A stretch of DNA of 64,000 nucleotides from Gammaproteobacteria bacterium (GCA_021151835.1 JAGKWO010000006.1:1-64000), one strand, 5' to 3'. Positions 41,343-50,416 are shown, numbered from the stretch's first letter. A program made the numbers and translations. The notes: generated from the letters alone by a model not told the origin.

Positions 41343-41804
41343 TATCCAGGCGCTGCTGGCGGCCAAGTCCAGGTCGTCAGCAGTTGTTACTCCCTGTTTC
41401 TTTTTTACCCGCCCCTAAAAAATCCTTATTTCCAATTTTTCTATAGGTCGCCGATTTCAACCGTACCGAGTTGGCAGATCTTCTTAAAAAGCCATTCGGT
41501 ATATTATTTGAACTGGTTATCGCAAAAATACTTGGCTTTAGACGATTTTGTCGTTAAAGTTTCTCTGAACACGCGGCTGACAGCGCAGTCATTAAAAAAA
41601 ACAATAACCAACACCACACAAATAGCTTCACTCTCAGAGGCAACATTACACAAAGTTCCTGGACTTTACGGTCACTTATGGATGGTACTGCTTTGGATTT
41701 ATCTCAGCAGCGATTAGTAAGCTCTTTCGTTTTTAATAGCGAAAAAGTATAGGGATTGATTTTTTATATCCAAAATCAACAGATCGATAGAGGTTTGTTT
41801 TACG
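41343..41804. other. Intergenic region between ppc and the pilin operon
   Basis: About 460 bases. It contains the end of ppc and the promoter of the pseudopilin operon. The CTGCTGGC and GTCAGCAG segments near 41352-41386 can form an imperfect hairpin. Short open frames at 41508-41717 and 41756-41941 start without ribosome sites and are not called. Confidence 0.45.
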
Positions 41805-42269
41805 ATGAAATCGGTTACCTCGTTAAACGCAACATTGTTAAATCAGCGTGCATTTACGCTGATCGAGATTCTTATTGCGGTCGCGATAACTGCAATTATT
41901 GCTGCAATCGCCTGGCCCGCTTACTCCAGCTTTATCTATAAAAGTGATGTGCGTGCGGCGCAAGCCGACCTGTTGTCTCTGAGTTTGAAAATGGAAAGCC
42001 AATACCAGCGCACCCTTTCTTATCCCATTTTGCCTGACGATAAGAAAACCACTACCGATGGCATAAAAGAGGTTCTGAAAGGCTGGAGTCCAAACTCCAA
42101 TGCAAGAGACTTTAATTTCACATTTGAAGATAACACTGCCAGTACCTACAAAATAACTGCCAAGGGAAAGGATGATAGCCGTCAAAAAAATTGCACTATC
42201 AGCCTTACACAGGACAACGTGCGCACGTCAGCTAATTGCAAACACATTACTGCTGGAAAATGGCTATGA
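41805..42269 (+). CDS. pilE: PilE-like type IV pseudopilin
   Basis: A 154-residue type IV prepilin. After a 16-residue leader it has RAFTLIEILIAVAITAIIAA: the N-methylation/cleavage motif with Glu at position 5 and a long hydrophobic helix, then a GxxG-poor globular domain with DNARDFNF and two cysteines near the end (KNCTISLTQ, ANCKHI). The residue before the cleavage site is Ala rather than the usual Gly. PilE-type minor pilins help initiate pilus assembly. It is first in a five-gene operon whose members overlap. Confidence 0.85.
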   Translation: MKSVTSLNATLLNQRAFTLIEILIAVAITAIIAAIAWPAYSSFIYKSDVRAAQADLLSLSLKMESQYQRTLSYPILPDDKKTTTDGIKEVLKGWSPNSNARDFNFTFEDNTASTYKITAKGKDDSRQKNCTISLTQDNVRTSANCKHITAGKWL

Positions 42270-42745
42270 AACAGCAGGGTGTGACATTGGTTGAGATGAT
42301 GATTGTGGTTTTGATCCTTGGGATTATTGCCGCTGCTGTGTCTCCATTTACTTCGGCCTGGACTGATAATGCCAAGGTCGATGAAGGCTCTGCCGCGTTG
42401 GAGGAAGCTATAGGTCGTGCAAAAGCGGCTGCAATGCGTAATAAAGCGGGAGTTAACAGTAGTGACAAGGCTGCCAGCCGATTGTGTTTTTCCGGATCAA
42501 AAATAAAACTGGTTGTGCCTGCAAATGCAAATGATTCAGTTACGTGCGACCTTGCGGCGGTATGGAGCGCAACGCTTTCCGATAAGGTAAAGATAAAAGT
42601 TGATGATGTTGACTGGCAATGCACTTGCTTTAACAACCGCGGCTTGATTGCCAACCCCCAACCCGCTGTTTGCAACACTTGCAGCAGTACCCTTAAGTTC
42701 AAATTCAAGTCTGGAGACCACAGTGAAGACCGTAGCTTCCACTAA
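42266..42745 (+). CDS. FimT/GspH-type pseudopilin
   Basis: A 159-residue prepilin starting at ATG 42266, which overlaps the preceding stop as ATGA, a classic coupling arrangement. A short leader MKQQG is cleaved before VTLVEMMIVVLILGIIAAA, with Glu at position 5. The globular part is GspH/FimT-like (GSAALEEAIGRAKAAAMRN) and contains five cysteines in its second half. FimT-like pilins prime type IV pili or bind DNA for uptake in some species; the function here is inferred from family. Confidence 0.85.
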   Translation: MKQQGVTLVEMMIVVLILGIIAAAVSPFTSAWTDNAKVDEGSAALEEAIGRAKAAAMRNKAGVNSSDKAASRLCFSGSKIKLVVPANANDSVTCDLAAVWSATLSDKVKIKVDDVDWQCTCFNNRGLIANPQPAVCNTCSSTLKFKFKSGDHSEDRSFH

Positions 42746-43190
42746 GCCTTCCCTGCTCAACTCACAGAGCAGATTCAAGCAGCTTGGCGGCATGATGATC
42801 GAGTCGCTTATCGGTCTGCTCATATTGAGCGTGGTTGGTGGCGGCGTTATGCATGCAACTGCCCGTATGGCCAAGACCCAGCAACAACAGACCGTCGACA
42901 ACATAGCAATCAACCAGATGCGTACCATGTTGATGACTCGTTCATCATCTTCCGGTGCAGATTTATGCACTGGTACACACAGTGTGGCCGTGCCGGGTGA
43001 GACTGCTCCAGTAGCCCTGTCAGTGAAGGGGTGCGGTAATACCGAGTTCAAAGTCACCAACCTGCAGACTACCGGTGGTCCTATTGTGAAGACAGTTAAC
43101 AGTTTGCGTCCGGTAGTCCTTGAGGCGGGAAGCAATGAAAAACTGGTTCGTGTGGGCGGTTCCGAGGTGAAAACCATTGCAACTCCATAA
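42723..43190 (+). CDS. PilV-type pseudopilin
   Basis: A 155-residue prepilin. GTG 42723 is chosen because TGGAG lies seven bases upstream and it gives a sensible 23-residue leader ending KQLGG; the open frame extends 25 codons further but without a site. The mature start MMIESLIGLLILSVVGGG keeps Glu near position 4/5. It overlaps the previous gene by 23 bases. PilV-like subunits belong to the minor-pilin priming complex of type IV pili. Confidence 0.8.
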   Translation: MKTVASTKPSLLNSQSRFKQLGGMMIESLIGLLILSVVGGGVMHATARMAKTQQQQTVDNIAINQMRTMLMTRSSSSGADLCTGTHSVAVPGETAPVALSVKGCGNTEFKVTNLQTTGGPIVKTVNSLRPVVLEAGSNEKLVRVGGSEVKTIATP

Positions 43191-43848
43191 TCCTTATATT
43201 GGCAAGCAGCGAGGAACCTCCCTGGTCGGTTTGATGGTGGGGGTGGTGCTGGCGATGATCGGCATTCTTGCGGGCGTAAATCTCTATGAAAATGCCATCA
43301 GGACATCTGTGCAAACACGTAGTGATGCGGCCCTGGAAGGGCAGATAGCGTCATCAATGCTGACCTTGCAATTGGAATTACAAAGTGCCGGCTTTGGTAT
43401 TGTGAAAGATCCTGCCATCGCACACATAGCCCAAACGGCTGACTCCATTTATTGGCGTTATGTAGCTAACGGTAATCAGTGCAGAGGGTTCCGCATAGTT
43501 AACGCTGCCGATGGCCTGCGGCGAGAATTGCAATTGCTGAAGCTTAAAACCGGCTGTAATACAACAGCGGTATTAACCACATTTAACTGGACTGATGCAG
43601 GGGTGGAGACCACTACCATTGCGGAGTTTCATAAGTCCACAACGGCCTTATCAGAGTTGCCGGCAATAAATGTTGCTCCGATAACCTCACAATCATGTTT
43701 CCCCTATGGAATGGGCACCAAGGCGGCTCATCCCATGGTTACTATCACGGCGGATAACGTGGCAATTACTGAAGCCAAGAGGCTTGATGCTACTGCCGCA
43801 GGGCCAACGGCACCTTATCGTTACGATATTTGTTTACCCAACCTTTAA
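43177..43848 (+). CDS. PilW-type pseudopilin lacking Glu5
   Basis: A 223-residue prepilin. The TTG at 43177 has GAGGTGAAA seven bases upstream, and the start overlaps the previous stop by 14 bases. A leader ending KQRG precedes TSLVGLMVGVVLAMIGILAG: position 5 is Gly, not Glu, and the rest of the helix is normal. The body resembles PilW (LELQSAGFGIV, QCRGFRIVNA). Loss of Glu5 is typical of tip subunits such as GspK, so this protein may sit near the tip. An upstream in-frame ATG is absent. Confidence 0.78.
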   Translation: MQLHNPYIGKQRGTSLVGLMVGVVLAMIGILAGVNLYENAIRTSVQTRSDAALEGQIASSMLTLQLELQSAGFGIVKDPAIAHIAQTADSIYWRYVANGNQCRGFRIVNAADGLRRELQLLKLKTGCNTTAVLTTFNWTDAGVETTTIAEFHKSTTALSELPAINVAPITSQSCFPYGMGTKAAHPMVTITADNVAITEAKRLDATAAGPTAPYRYDICLPNL

Positions 43849-43871
43849 CCACAACATCTCGAGCAGACGCT

Positions 43872-46007
43872 ATGAAATCGCTTAAAGCCGCAATAGGAAT
43901 TGGTGTTCGTCGCACAAGCCAACGCAAGCAGGCGGGTGTGGCTACTATCATGGTCATTCTAATGGTCGGTGTAGGGCTTGTTGCGGTATCGGTCGGTACG
44001 CTGCACAGTATGCGTAACACCCAGGAGCGCCAGTTGGTAGCGCATGCGCAAGTGAATGCACAGGCCGGTGCCTGGGCGGCTGTAGAGGCGGTGCGCCAAA
44101 CACTGGGGACATTGACTGCGCCGCAGTTGGCCGGATTGGTAGTTGGCAGTACCTGGAACATTGCGATCACCGGAGCGGATGGTCTGACCCAAACTGCCAC
44201 TATCAGAAGTGTGGAAGTCCCTGCCGGAACAACAAAAGATTACAAGATCAAAGCGGAAGTCGGAGCCTTGGCAACTGCGGGCCAATCCACCTCCACGATT
44301 GAAGTGGTTTACTCGGTAACCCCAGGTGGAAGTAACGGTGCCTACGAGTTAAATGGCGTTCTGGATTTCTATAATGACCTGAGTTTGAGCGGTGGATTGA
44401 CGCTCAATGCCGGCAATAAACAAGGGCTTAACTTTAACGTCGATGGTGACCTTACCGCCGATAGCATCGGGGTTTCCGGTGCTGGCCTGAAAAATATCTC
44501 TGTAACAGGCAACGTTATGCTCGGGTCAGCGACTGGTGCGAAAACTGTTCGCGGTAGAAATATCAAGCTGACGGGAAGCAGCAATGCAGAACTTCTGGAA
44601 GCCTGGGGAATTCCTTCTGGCGATGAAGGTAGCCAAGGGACATACACCTCAAAAAATGAAGGTGACACCTGCTGTGGGGAAATCGAAACGAGTGGCGGTG
44701 TTGCTGTTGAAAAAGCAAACGCCAATGGTCCTGTGAAAGCCGGTTCTGATCGTATCGATGTAATCAATACCCGGAGATCCGCGACCCTGACAGCGGGTTC
44801 CTACGTAACGGTTAATGCGTTGCAAAACGTCACTATCAGTTCATCTATTCCAAAAGCCAGTTTAATAAATGTTGGCGGCAACTTTGTGTTCACCTCTGAT
44901 GATGTTACCGCTCCGATGACCGTTAACGCTGTTGGAAATGCCAGTTGTAAATCAAACCCGGGAACTCCGCCCAAGCACACAATCAAGGCTAAAGGGACCA
45001 TAGACGCCAACTGCAAAGGGGCAATTAACAGTGCGATTACCGCTCCCATTGTGGACAAGGTGTCCAAGGTGACTTTGACGCAACCTAAAGTAGATGCCTG
45101 GGCGTTAAAAAGCTCTGCTAATTACGCGATTGAGCTTGAGGCTGGTAACCAGATTAAAGTTACCGTCAAAAATGTAAATGGAATTCCGGATGATACTTAC
45201 TACTTGGGTAAGCTGGCGGTCGGTGCACGCGAATACCTCTGTAAGTCCGTCACAATTGTGTACGGCGCACGCCAATGTACCGGTGATACATCCATCGCAT
45301 TGCCACTTTGTTATAACGGTAATAGCGAATATAACCCCTCCTGTTTTTCAGCTGACTTTACCAACAAAAAGTTCACTATTACCGCAAACAGTGTCCCCTC
45401 TACGATGGCAGCAGGCGTTGTCTGGTTTAATGGGGATTTGGTTTTGAATGGTGGCCCGTTCTTTAACACTTTTATCGCCACCAACAATATATCAACCAGT
45501 GGCGATACCACGGTGTATGCGGTGAATTATGCCGCTAACTATTTGCTCAAAACGGATGGCACTGATGATGGCATCTGTAAAAATCAACGCAGTCCGCACT
45601 TTGATGCATATGACAAGTTTTATCCAAAGAATTTTTGTAGTGAAACCAAGGCATTTATTCCCCAGTCAATCGGTAATATCGGGTTGTTGGCCGGTGGTAT
45701 AAATCCATCAGTTACACCAAAAGTCTTTACCGGCGGTGAGATAAACCTCAACAGTAAAAACGTAATCCACGGCACTGTGGTCGCAGGAAACTTATTAAAA
45801 ACTTACGGTTCAACTACGGTTTACGGGTACATTTCTGCGGCCGGCTTGAAAAATGAAAATGATGTAAAAAATGTTCTCACCGCATCAACGACTGTTGATT
45901 TGACCAAGCTCCCCAGTACTTACAAGCCAGAAGAAATTCCCGATACCAGTGGCGGTGGTGCAGGCACCACCGCAGAATCCAAAGTACTCTGGACTCGTTA
46001 TTTATAA
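43872..46007 (+). CDS. Giant PilX-like pilus-associated protein
   Basis: A 711-residue protein starting at ATG 43872. The N-terminus looks like PilX: a basic leader ending QAG, then VATIMVILMVGVGLVAVSV and a helix with MRNTQERQLVAHAQVNAQAGAWAAVEA. Normal PilX is about 170-200 residues. Here a body of about 550 residues follows, with repeating beta-strand/turn pattern (LSLSGGLTLNAGN, FNVDGDLTADSIG, GNVMLGSATGAKT) and late segments such as GEINLNSKNVIHGTVVAGN that resemble polymer-forming beta-helix domains. There are eight or more cysteines. Position 5 of the helix is not Glu. It closes the operon; a tip-adhesin role is inferred. Confidence 0.75.
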   Translation: MKSLKAAIGIGVRRTSQRKQAGVATIMVILMVGVGLVAVSVGTLHSMRNTQERQLVAHAQVNAQAGAWAAVEAVRQTLGTLTAPQLAGLVVGSTWNIAITGADGLTQTATIRSVEVPAGTTKDYKIKAEVGALATAGQSTSTIEVVYSVTPGGSNGAYELNGVLDFYNDLSLSGGLTLNAGNKQGLNFNVDGDLTADSIGVSGAGLKNISVTGNVMLGSATGAKTVRGRNIKLTGSSNAELLEAWGIPSGDEGSQGTYTSKNEGDTCCGEIETSGGVAVEKANANGPVKAGSDRIDVINTRRSATLTAGSYVTVNALQNVTISSSIPKASLINVGGNFVFTSDDVTAPMTVNAVGNASCKSNPGTPPKHTIKAKGTIDANCKGAINSAITAPIVDKVSKVTLTQPKVDAWALKSSANYAIELEAGNQIKVTVKNVNGIPDDTYYLGKLAVGAREYLCKSVTIVYGARQCTGDTSIALPLCYNGNSEYNPSCFSADFTNKKFTITANSVPSTMAAGVVWFNGDLVLNGGPFFNTFIATNNISTSGDTTVYAVNYAANYLLKTDGTDDGICKNQRSPHFDAYDKFYPKNFCSETKAFIPQSIGNIGLLAGGINPSVTPKVFTGGEINLNSKNVIHGTVVAGNLLKTYGSTTVYGYISAAGLKNENDVKNVLTASTTVDLTKLPSTYKPEEIPDTSGGGAGTTAESKVLWTRYL

Positions 46008-46026
46008 TTAATCCTTTAGTCCCTAT

Positions 46027-46066
46027 AAAAAACGCAAATTGATTTGGCTATCAATTTGCGTTTTTT
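46027..46066 (+). terminator. Terminator of the pseudopilin operon
   Basis: A perfect 17-bp inverted repeat, AAAAAACGCAAATTGAT and its complement, around a 6-base loop, ending in TTTTTT. It separates the pseudopilin operon from the chemosensory operon, so the two probably have separate promoters. Confidence 0.92.
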
Positions 46067-46122
46067 ATTTAAGTTTTCCCCATCAATTGTCGTCCTGAAT
46101 TCCTGTATTTACAGTGAGTTGG

Positions 46123-46163
46123 CGTTGAGTAATTTCACTCAACGGAGGGCTTTTGACACCTCC
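46123..46163 (+). promoter_or_regulatory. Hairpins in the leader of the chemosensory operon
   Basis: CGTTGAGT (46123-46130) pairs perfectly with ACTCAACG (46137-46144) around a 6-base loop. Immediately after, GGAGG (46144-46148) can pair with CCTCC (46159-46163). The two stems share base 46144, so they may be alternative structures. They lie about 105-145 bases upstream of the first MCP gene, and no other gene is in this gap. They could be operators or a leader structure. Confidence 0.4.
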
Positions 46164-46267
46164 ATAAACCCCGTCTATACCTAGAGGACCCTCCTGAGAG
46201 CAAATTGCGCAGGGATTCCTACACAACCAACCTGTGTTTTTGCGTTTGATATTGACGGAATAAACCA

Positions 46268-47521
46268 ATGAATAATCGCTATTCCAGCGGCACTTCGCCC
46301 GCTTCTTATTCATCCCCAACAACTGCCGGAAATCTATCTGTGCCGGGCATTAGCGCTGCCATCGGTGTGCTTGGTTTGGTTGCGCTTGGGGTCATTGTTG
46401 GTGGTTCACTTTCTTTTACATGGAAAGTGGTACTGGCCCTGGTAGTAGTAGGTGCTGCGATTTTTGCCTGGCTGCAAGCATCCGCGGCGATAAAGCGTGT
46501 GGAAATATTACAGTCTGAATTAGCCCAGGCACAAATTGCCCAGCAACTGGCGCAAACCTACAAAACCCTGCTGGAAAATTATCAACAGCTATTAAAAGAT
46601 CTGTTGCCGACATGGCAACGCCAAACCGAATTGGCGCGTCATCAATTGGAATCCAGCATCACCGAATTAGTGGGGCGGTTTTCAGAAATCCACCAACGTT
46701 TGCAAGCGGCAGTTGCCAGTTCTTCCACTACTGCAAGCAGTATGAAAGGCGACACCGGATTAGGCGGCGTTATCCAATTTGCCAATTCTGAACTGGGGCA
46801 AATCACTCAAACCCTGCGTGCAGCCATGGAACAGCGCGATGATTTGCTTACCGAAATTTCCGGCTTATCAAAAATTACGGTTGAACTTAGCGGGATGAGC
46901 GCCGAAGTTGCGGGCATTGCATCCCAAACCAATTTGCTTGCGCTCAACGCTGCAATCGAAGCCGCGCGCGCTGGCGAATATGGTCGTGGTTTCGCTGTGG
47001 TAGCCGATGAGGTGCGGACCTTGTCTACGCGCTCGGGTGAAACCGGTGCACGAATTGGCAAGCGCATTGAGCAAGTAAATTCTGCGTTGCAAACTACGTT
47101 GGATAGAACCACCGAATACGCCGCACAAGATAGCAACCGCCTGAGTAAATCCGAAGGTTCTATTGCCCAGGTGCTTGAACAATTCCGGCATTCCAGTGAA
47201 AGCATTTTGCAATCTGCCCATGTGCTTGAACAGGAAAGTGCCGCCGTGCAATCCAGCGTGGAAGAAGTATTGGTGAATTTACAATTCCAGGATCGTGTGA
47301 GCCAGATTCTAAGTCATGTCACCGATGATATGGAAAAGCTTGTGGGTGCACTTGCTGATCAGGAGACACGTTTGCGCCATGGCGAATCGGTGACACCGAT
47401 TGATATCCAGGAGTGGCTGCGCGCCATACAAAAAACTTATACCACGCTCGAACAAGTTGATGTGCATCGTGGGTCACATCACTCCAAAACGCCGAGCAAT
47501 TCTGAAATTACGTTTTTCTAG
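46268..47521 (+). CDS. MCP-type signalling protein without periplasmic sensor
   Basis: A 417-residue protein. After a Ser/Thr-rich N-terminus there are two close transmembrane helices (about 27-49 and 55-72) with almost no periplasmic loop, then a coiled coil and the MCP hairpin tip (IASQTNLLALNAAIEAARAGEYGRGFAVVADEVRTL). The C-terminal segment FQDRVSQILSHV is a known variant ending. Without a sensor domain it may sense a membrane or cytoplasmic state, or be driven by a partner. It is first gene in the chemosensory operon and 9 bases upstream of cheY. Confidence 0.88.
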   Translation: MNNRYSSGTSPASYSSPTTAGNLSVPGISAAIGVLGLVALGVIVGGSLSFTWKVVLALVVVGAAIFAWLQASAAIKRVEILQSELAQAQIAQQLAQTYKTLLENYQQLLKDLLPTWQRQTELARHQLESSITELVGRFSEIHQRLQAAVASSSTTASSMKGDTGLGGVIQFANSELGQITQTLRAAMEQRDDLLTEISGLSKITVELSGMSAEVAGIASQTNLLALNAAIEAARAGEYGRGFAVVADEVRTLSTRSGETGARIGKRIEQVNSALQTTLDRTTEYAAQDSNRLSKSEGSIAQVLEQFRHSSESILQSAHVLEQESAAVQSSVEEVLVNLQFQDRVSQILSHVTDDMEKLVGALADQETRLRHGESVTPIDIQEWLRAIQKTYTTLEQVDVHRGSHHSKTPSNSEITFF

Positions 47522-47530
47522 GAGTAGTGA

Positions 47531-47893
47531 ATGTCTAAAGTTATTTTGGTTGTTGATGATTCAGCGAGTGTGCGCCAGGTAGTAGGAATTGCATTGCGCG
47601 GTGCCGGTTATACCGTAGTGGAAGCGAGTGATGGTAAAGATGCATTAACCAAATTGGACGGACAAAAAATCAATTTGGTTATTTCAGACGTAAACATGCC
47701 CAATATGGATGGCATCAGCTTTTTGAAAGAAATGAAACAAAAAGCGAATTATAAATTTACCCCGGTCATCATGCTCACCACTGAAGGCGCGGAAGAGAAA
47801 AAACGCGAAGGCCAGGCGGCTGGCGCCAAAGCCTGGATTGTAAAACCATTTCGCCCTGAACAAATGCTTCAAGCTGTTTCCATGCTGATTTAA
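47531..47893 (+). CDS. cheY: CheY-like response regulator
   Basis: A 120-residue single-domain receiver with the acidic pair DD (LVVDDSASVRQ), a phospho-acceptor Asp53 in VISDVNMPNMDG and Lys in WIVKPFRPEQ. It carries phosphate from CheA to its target. There is no output domain. It lies immediately after the first MCP and 13 bases before the STAS gene. The target could be a flagellar switch, pilus motor or other protein, and cannot be told from sequence. Confidence 0.95.
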   Translation: MSKVILVVDDSASVRQVVGIALRGAGYTVVEASDGKDALTKLDGQKINLVISDVNMPNMDGISFLKEMKQKANYKFTPVIMLTTEGAEEKKREGQAAGAKAWIVKPFRPEQMLQAVSMLI

Positions 47894-47906
47894 AGGCTGC
47901 GCCATC

Positions 47907-48206
47907 ATGAAAATCGAACGCAAAAAAAGCAAGGATACCTCCACCCTTATTTTTGAAGGTGAGCTGACCATTTATAACGTCAGCCAATTGAAAGACGAAT
48001 TGTTTGCCGATTACGACAAGCTCGCTGACAAAATTGCGTTGGATTTACAGGCAGTCAGTGAAATTGATACTGCCGGTGTGCAGCTACTGCTATTCGCAAA
48101 AAAATTCTTCAGTGCAATCCATAAGTCCGTATTTATCACTAAAAGCAATGAATCAGTGGAGAGTGTGCTGGTTGCGCTGGATGTGAATAGTCAATTCGCT
48201 CTCTAA
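47907..48206 (+). CDS. STAS-domain protein
   Basis: A 99-residue STAS domain, the fold of anti-sigma factor antagonists (SpoIIAA). The conserved loop SEIDTAGVQLLLFA holds the phosphorylatable Ser/Thr position as Thr. STAS genes in chemosensory operons occur in several systems and are thought to connect the array to another regulator. It lies between cheY and cheA. No kinase of the SpoIIAB type is in this window. Confidence 0.9.
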   Translation: MKIERKKSKDTSTLIFEGELTIYNVSQLKDELFADYDKLADKIALDLQAVSEIDTAGVQLLLFAKKFFSAIHKSVFITKSNESVESVLVALDVNSQFAL

Positions 48207-48217
48207 AGGAAAACCCT

Positions 48218-50416
48218 ATGAATCTTGACGGTGCCTTGCAGACATTCTTCGCCGAGGCGGAGGACTTATTGAATTCAATGGAAGCCGCCTTGTTGCGTCT
48301 GGATGAAGGCGAAAAGGATATGGAAACCATCAATGAAATTTTTCGCGCGGCCCATACCATCAAAGGTTCGGCGGGTTTATTTGGTTTAAATGACATCGTG
48401 AGTTTTACTCACATTGTTGAAAATGTCCTTGATCGTGCACGCGATGAAAAAATCATCGTAAGCGGTGATTTGCTCAGCATTTTATTGCCTTGCCGCGATC
48501 ATATTGCCGTGCTGGTGGAAAATGCCATGCACGAGCGCGCGAATGATGAAACCTGCCTTGCCCAGGGGCAGGCATTACTCGATGCATTAAAACCCTGGCT
48601 CGATGCGGCGGTGGTTCCTGCGGTGGCCGCACAGGAAAATAGCGCAACCGCCGGTTTTTTTGATGGCACTGCTGGCGTATCGTCAGATCGCGATTCCTGG
48701 CATATTTCCGTACGCTTTGGCCCGGATTTATTGCGCAATGGTATGGATCCATTTTCGATTTTGCGTTTTTTACGCACTATGGGTGATATCACTCACATCA
48801 CCACTATCACCGATCACCTGCCGGAATTTAACGATTTCGATCCTGAGCAATTGTATCTCGGTTTTGAAATCACCCTGAATAGTAATGCCACCCAGCAGCA
48901 GATTGAAGATGCGTTTATGTTTGTGCGCGAAGAATCTTCAATCAAAATTATTCCCCCACGCAGCAATGTTGATGCCTTTGTCAATTTAATCCAGTCACTA
49001 CCGGAAAATGCGCAACGTCTTGGCGAAATCCTGGTGAAAAGCCATGCAATTACTTATCAGGAACTTGAAGCTGCTTTAGCCACACAGAAAAACCAGGCGA
49101 AAGCATTGGGTAAGGTAGGAATGCTTGGCGATATTTTAATTGAAGAGCAAGCAGTGCCTCCGGAAATTGTAAATGCTGCGCTGGATAAACAGAAAAAAAT
49201 CAGCGAGAAAAAATCCAGCCCGGAAAATCGCTTTATTCGGGTCGATGCCGAGCGGCTGGATAAATTAATTAACCTGATTGGCGAGCTGGTTATCAACCGC
49301 CAGCGCGTGGATTTGCTTGCCTCAAAAATGGGTAACCCAACCTTGATTGAAGCGGTAACGTCCATGGGCAATTTCACCGAAGCAATTCGCGATGCTGCAC
49401 TTACCCTGCGCATGGTCCCGATTGGCGATACATTCCAGAAATTCAAACGCGTAGTGCGTGATACCGCCAAGTCGCTCAACAAAGAAATTGAATTGGAAAT
49501 TGAAGGCGCTGAAACCGAGCTGGATAGATCCATGGTGGAAAAGTTAAATGATCCGCTGATGCATATTGTGCGCAATGCGATGGACCATGGTATTGAATCT
49601 ATCGCTGTGCGCCAGGCGCGTAACAAACCGGATAGCGGCACTATCAAGCTTACTGCGCGCCATGATGCGGGCAATATCGTTATCGGCATCCACGATGATG
49701 GTGGTGGCCTTGATGTGGAAAAAATTCGTAAAAAGGCGATTAACAATGGTTTGATTGAAGAGGGCGTACATCTTTCGCGGCAAGAATTATTTCAATTGAT
49801 TTTCCATCCAGGTTTATCGACCGCCGAGCAGGTTACTAACTTGTCCGGTCGTGGTGTAGGCATGGACGTGGTGAAACGCAATATTGAAGAATTGCAAGGC
49901 GGCGTTGAAATTGAAAGCGAAATGGGCGTGGGCACAAGTCTCAGTATTCGTTTGCCACTGACGCTGGCGATTATTGATGGTTTCCATGTTACTGCTGGCA
50001 ACATTGATTTTATTGTGCCGCAAAATACCATTCTTGAATGTGTGGATTTAAATTCACTCAGCCATGTACAGGGCCAGAATTGTGTAAACCTGCGCGGCGA
50101 CCAGGTTCCCTACATTCGCTTGCGTGAAATTTTTTCATTGCAGCCGGGCAATCACAGTCGCGAAAAAATTGTGGTGGTGCAATTTGGCGAAAAACGCGCG
50201 GGAATTGTTGTCGATGAATTGCACGGTGAAATTCAAACTGTAGTAAAACCCATGGGGCCTATCTTCCAGGCGCTAAAGGGGATAGGTGGTTCAAGTCTTT
50301 TAGGCACAGGTGCGGTCGCGCTGATTCTGGATATCCAGCAACTAATCAGCTTTGCAATTAACCGCGAGCATCTCCGTAACAATGCCTTTTCAGCCAACAT
50401 CCAGGAGCAGGAATAA
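48218..50416 (+). CDS. cheA: Chemotaxis histidine kinase CheA
   Basis: A 732-residue kinase. The Hpt domain holds the phospho-acceptor His46 (AAHTIKGSAGLFG). Residues about 160-250 are a P2-like region. An unusual tandem motif at 265-327 follows (see the finding on the GspE-N/MshEN-like insert). Then come dimerisation P3 (RVDAERLDKLINLIGELV), ATPase (MHIVRNAMDHGIE, SGRGVGMDVVKRN) and a CheW-like C-terminus (PQNTILECVDL). It phosphorylates CheY, CheB and possibly the REC-EAL protein. Its own stop is followed at once by the cheW ATG. Confidence 0.95.
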   Translation: MNLDGALQTFFAEAEDLLNSMEAALLRLDEGEKDMETINEIFRAAHTIKGSAGLFGLNDIVSFTHIVENVLDRARDEKIIVSGDLLSILLPCRDHIAVLVENAMHERANDETCLAQGQALLDALKPWLDAAVVPAVAAQENSATAGFFDGTAGVSSDRDSWHISVRFGPDLLRNGMDPFSILRFLRTMGDITHITTITDHLPEFNDFDPEQLYLGFEITLNSNATQQQIEDAFMFVREESSIKIIPPRSNVDAFVNLIQSLPENAQRLGEILVKSHAITYQELEAALATQKNQAKALGKVGMLGDILIEEQAVPPEIVNAALDKQKKISEKKSSPENRFIRVDAERLDKLINLIGELVINRQRVDLLASKMGNPTLIEAVTSMGNFTEAIRDAALTLRMVPIGDTFQKFKRVVRDTAKSLNKEIELEIEGAETELDRSMVEKLNDPLMHIVRNAMDHGIESIAVRQARNKPDSGTIKLTARHDAGNIVIGIHDDGGGLDVEKIRKKAINNGLIEEGVHLSRQELFQLIFHPGLSTAEQVTNLSGRGVGMDVVKRNIEELQGGVEIESEMGVGTSLSIRLPLTLAIIDGFHVTAGNIDFIVPQNTILECVDLNSLSHVQGQNCVNLRGDQVPYIRLREIFSLQPGNHSREKIVVVQFGEKRAGIVVDELHGEIQTVVKPMGPIFQALKGIGGSSLLGTGAVALILDIQQLISFAINREHLRNNAFSANIQEQE

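Noticed and set aside
41508..41717. 69-residue frame between ppc and the pilins
   Set aside because: Starts at a TTG without ribosome site and has no recognisable feature.
46067..46267. Sigma-28 promoter for the chemosensory operon
   Set aside because: TTAAGTTT near 46069 resembles a -35 box, but no sequence close to GCCGATAA follows at the right spacing.
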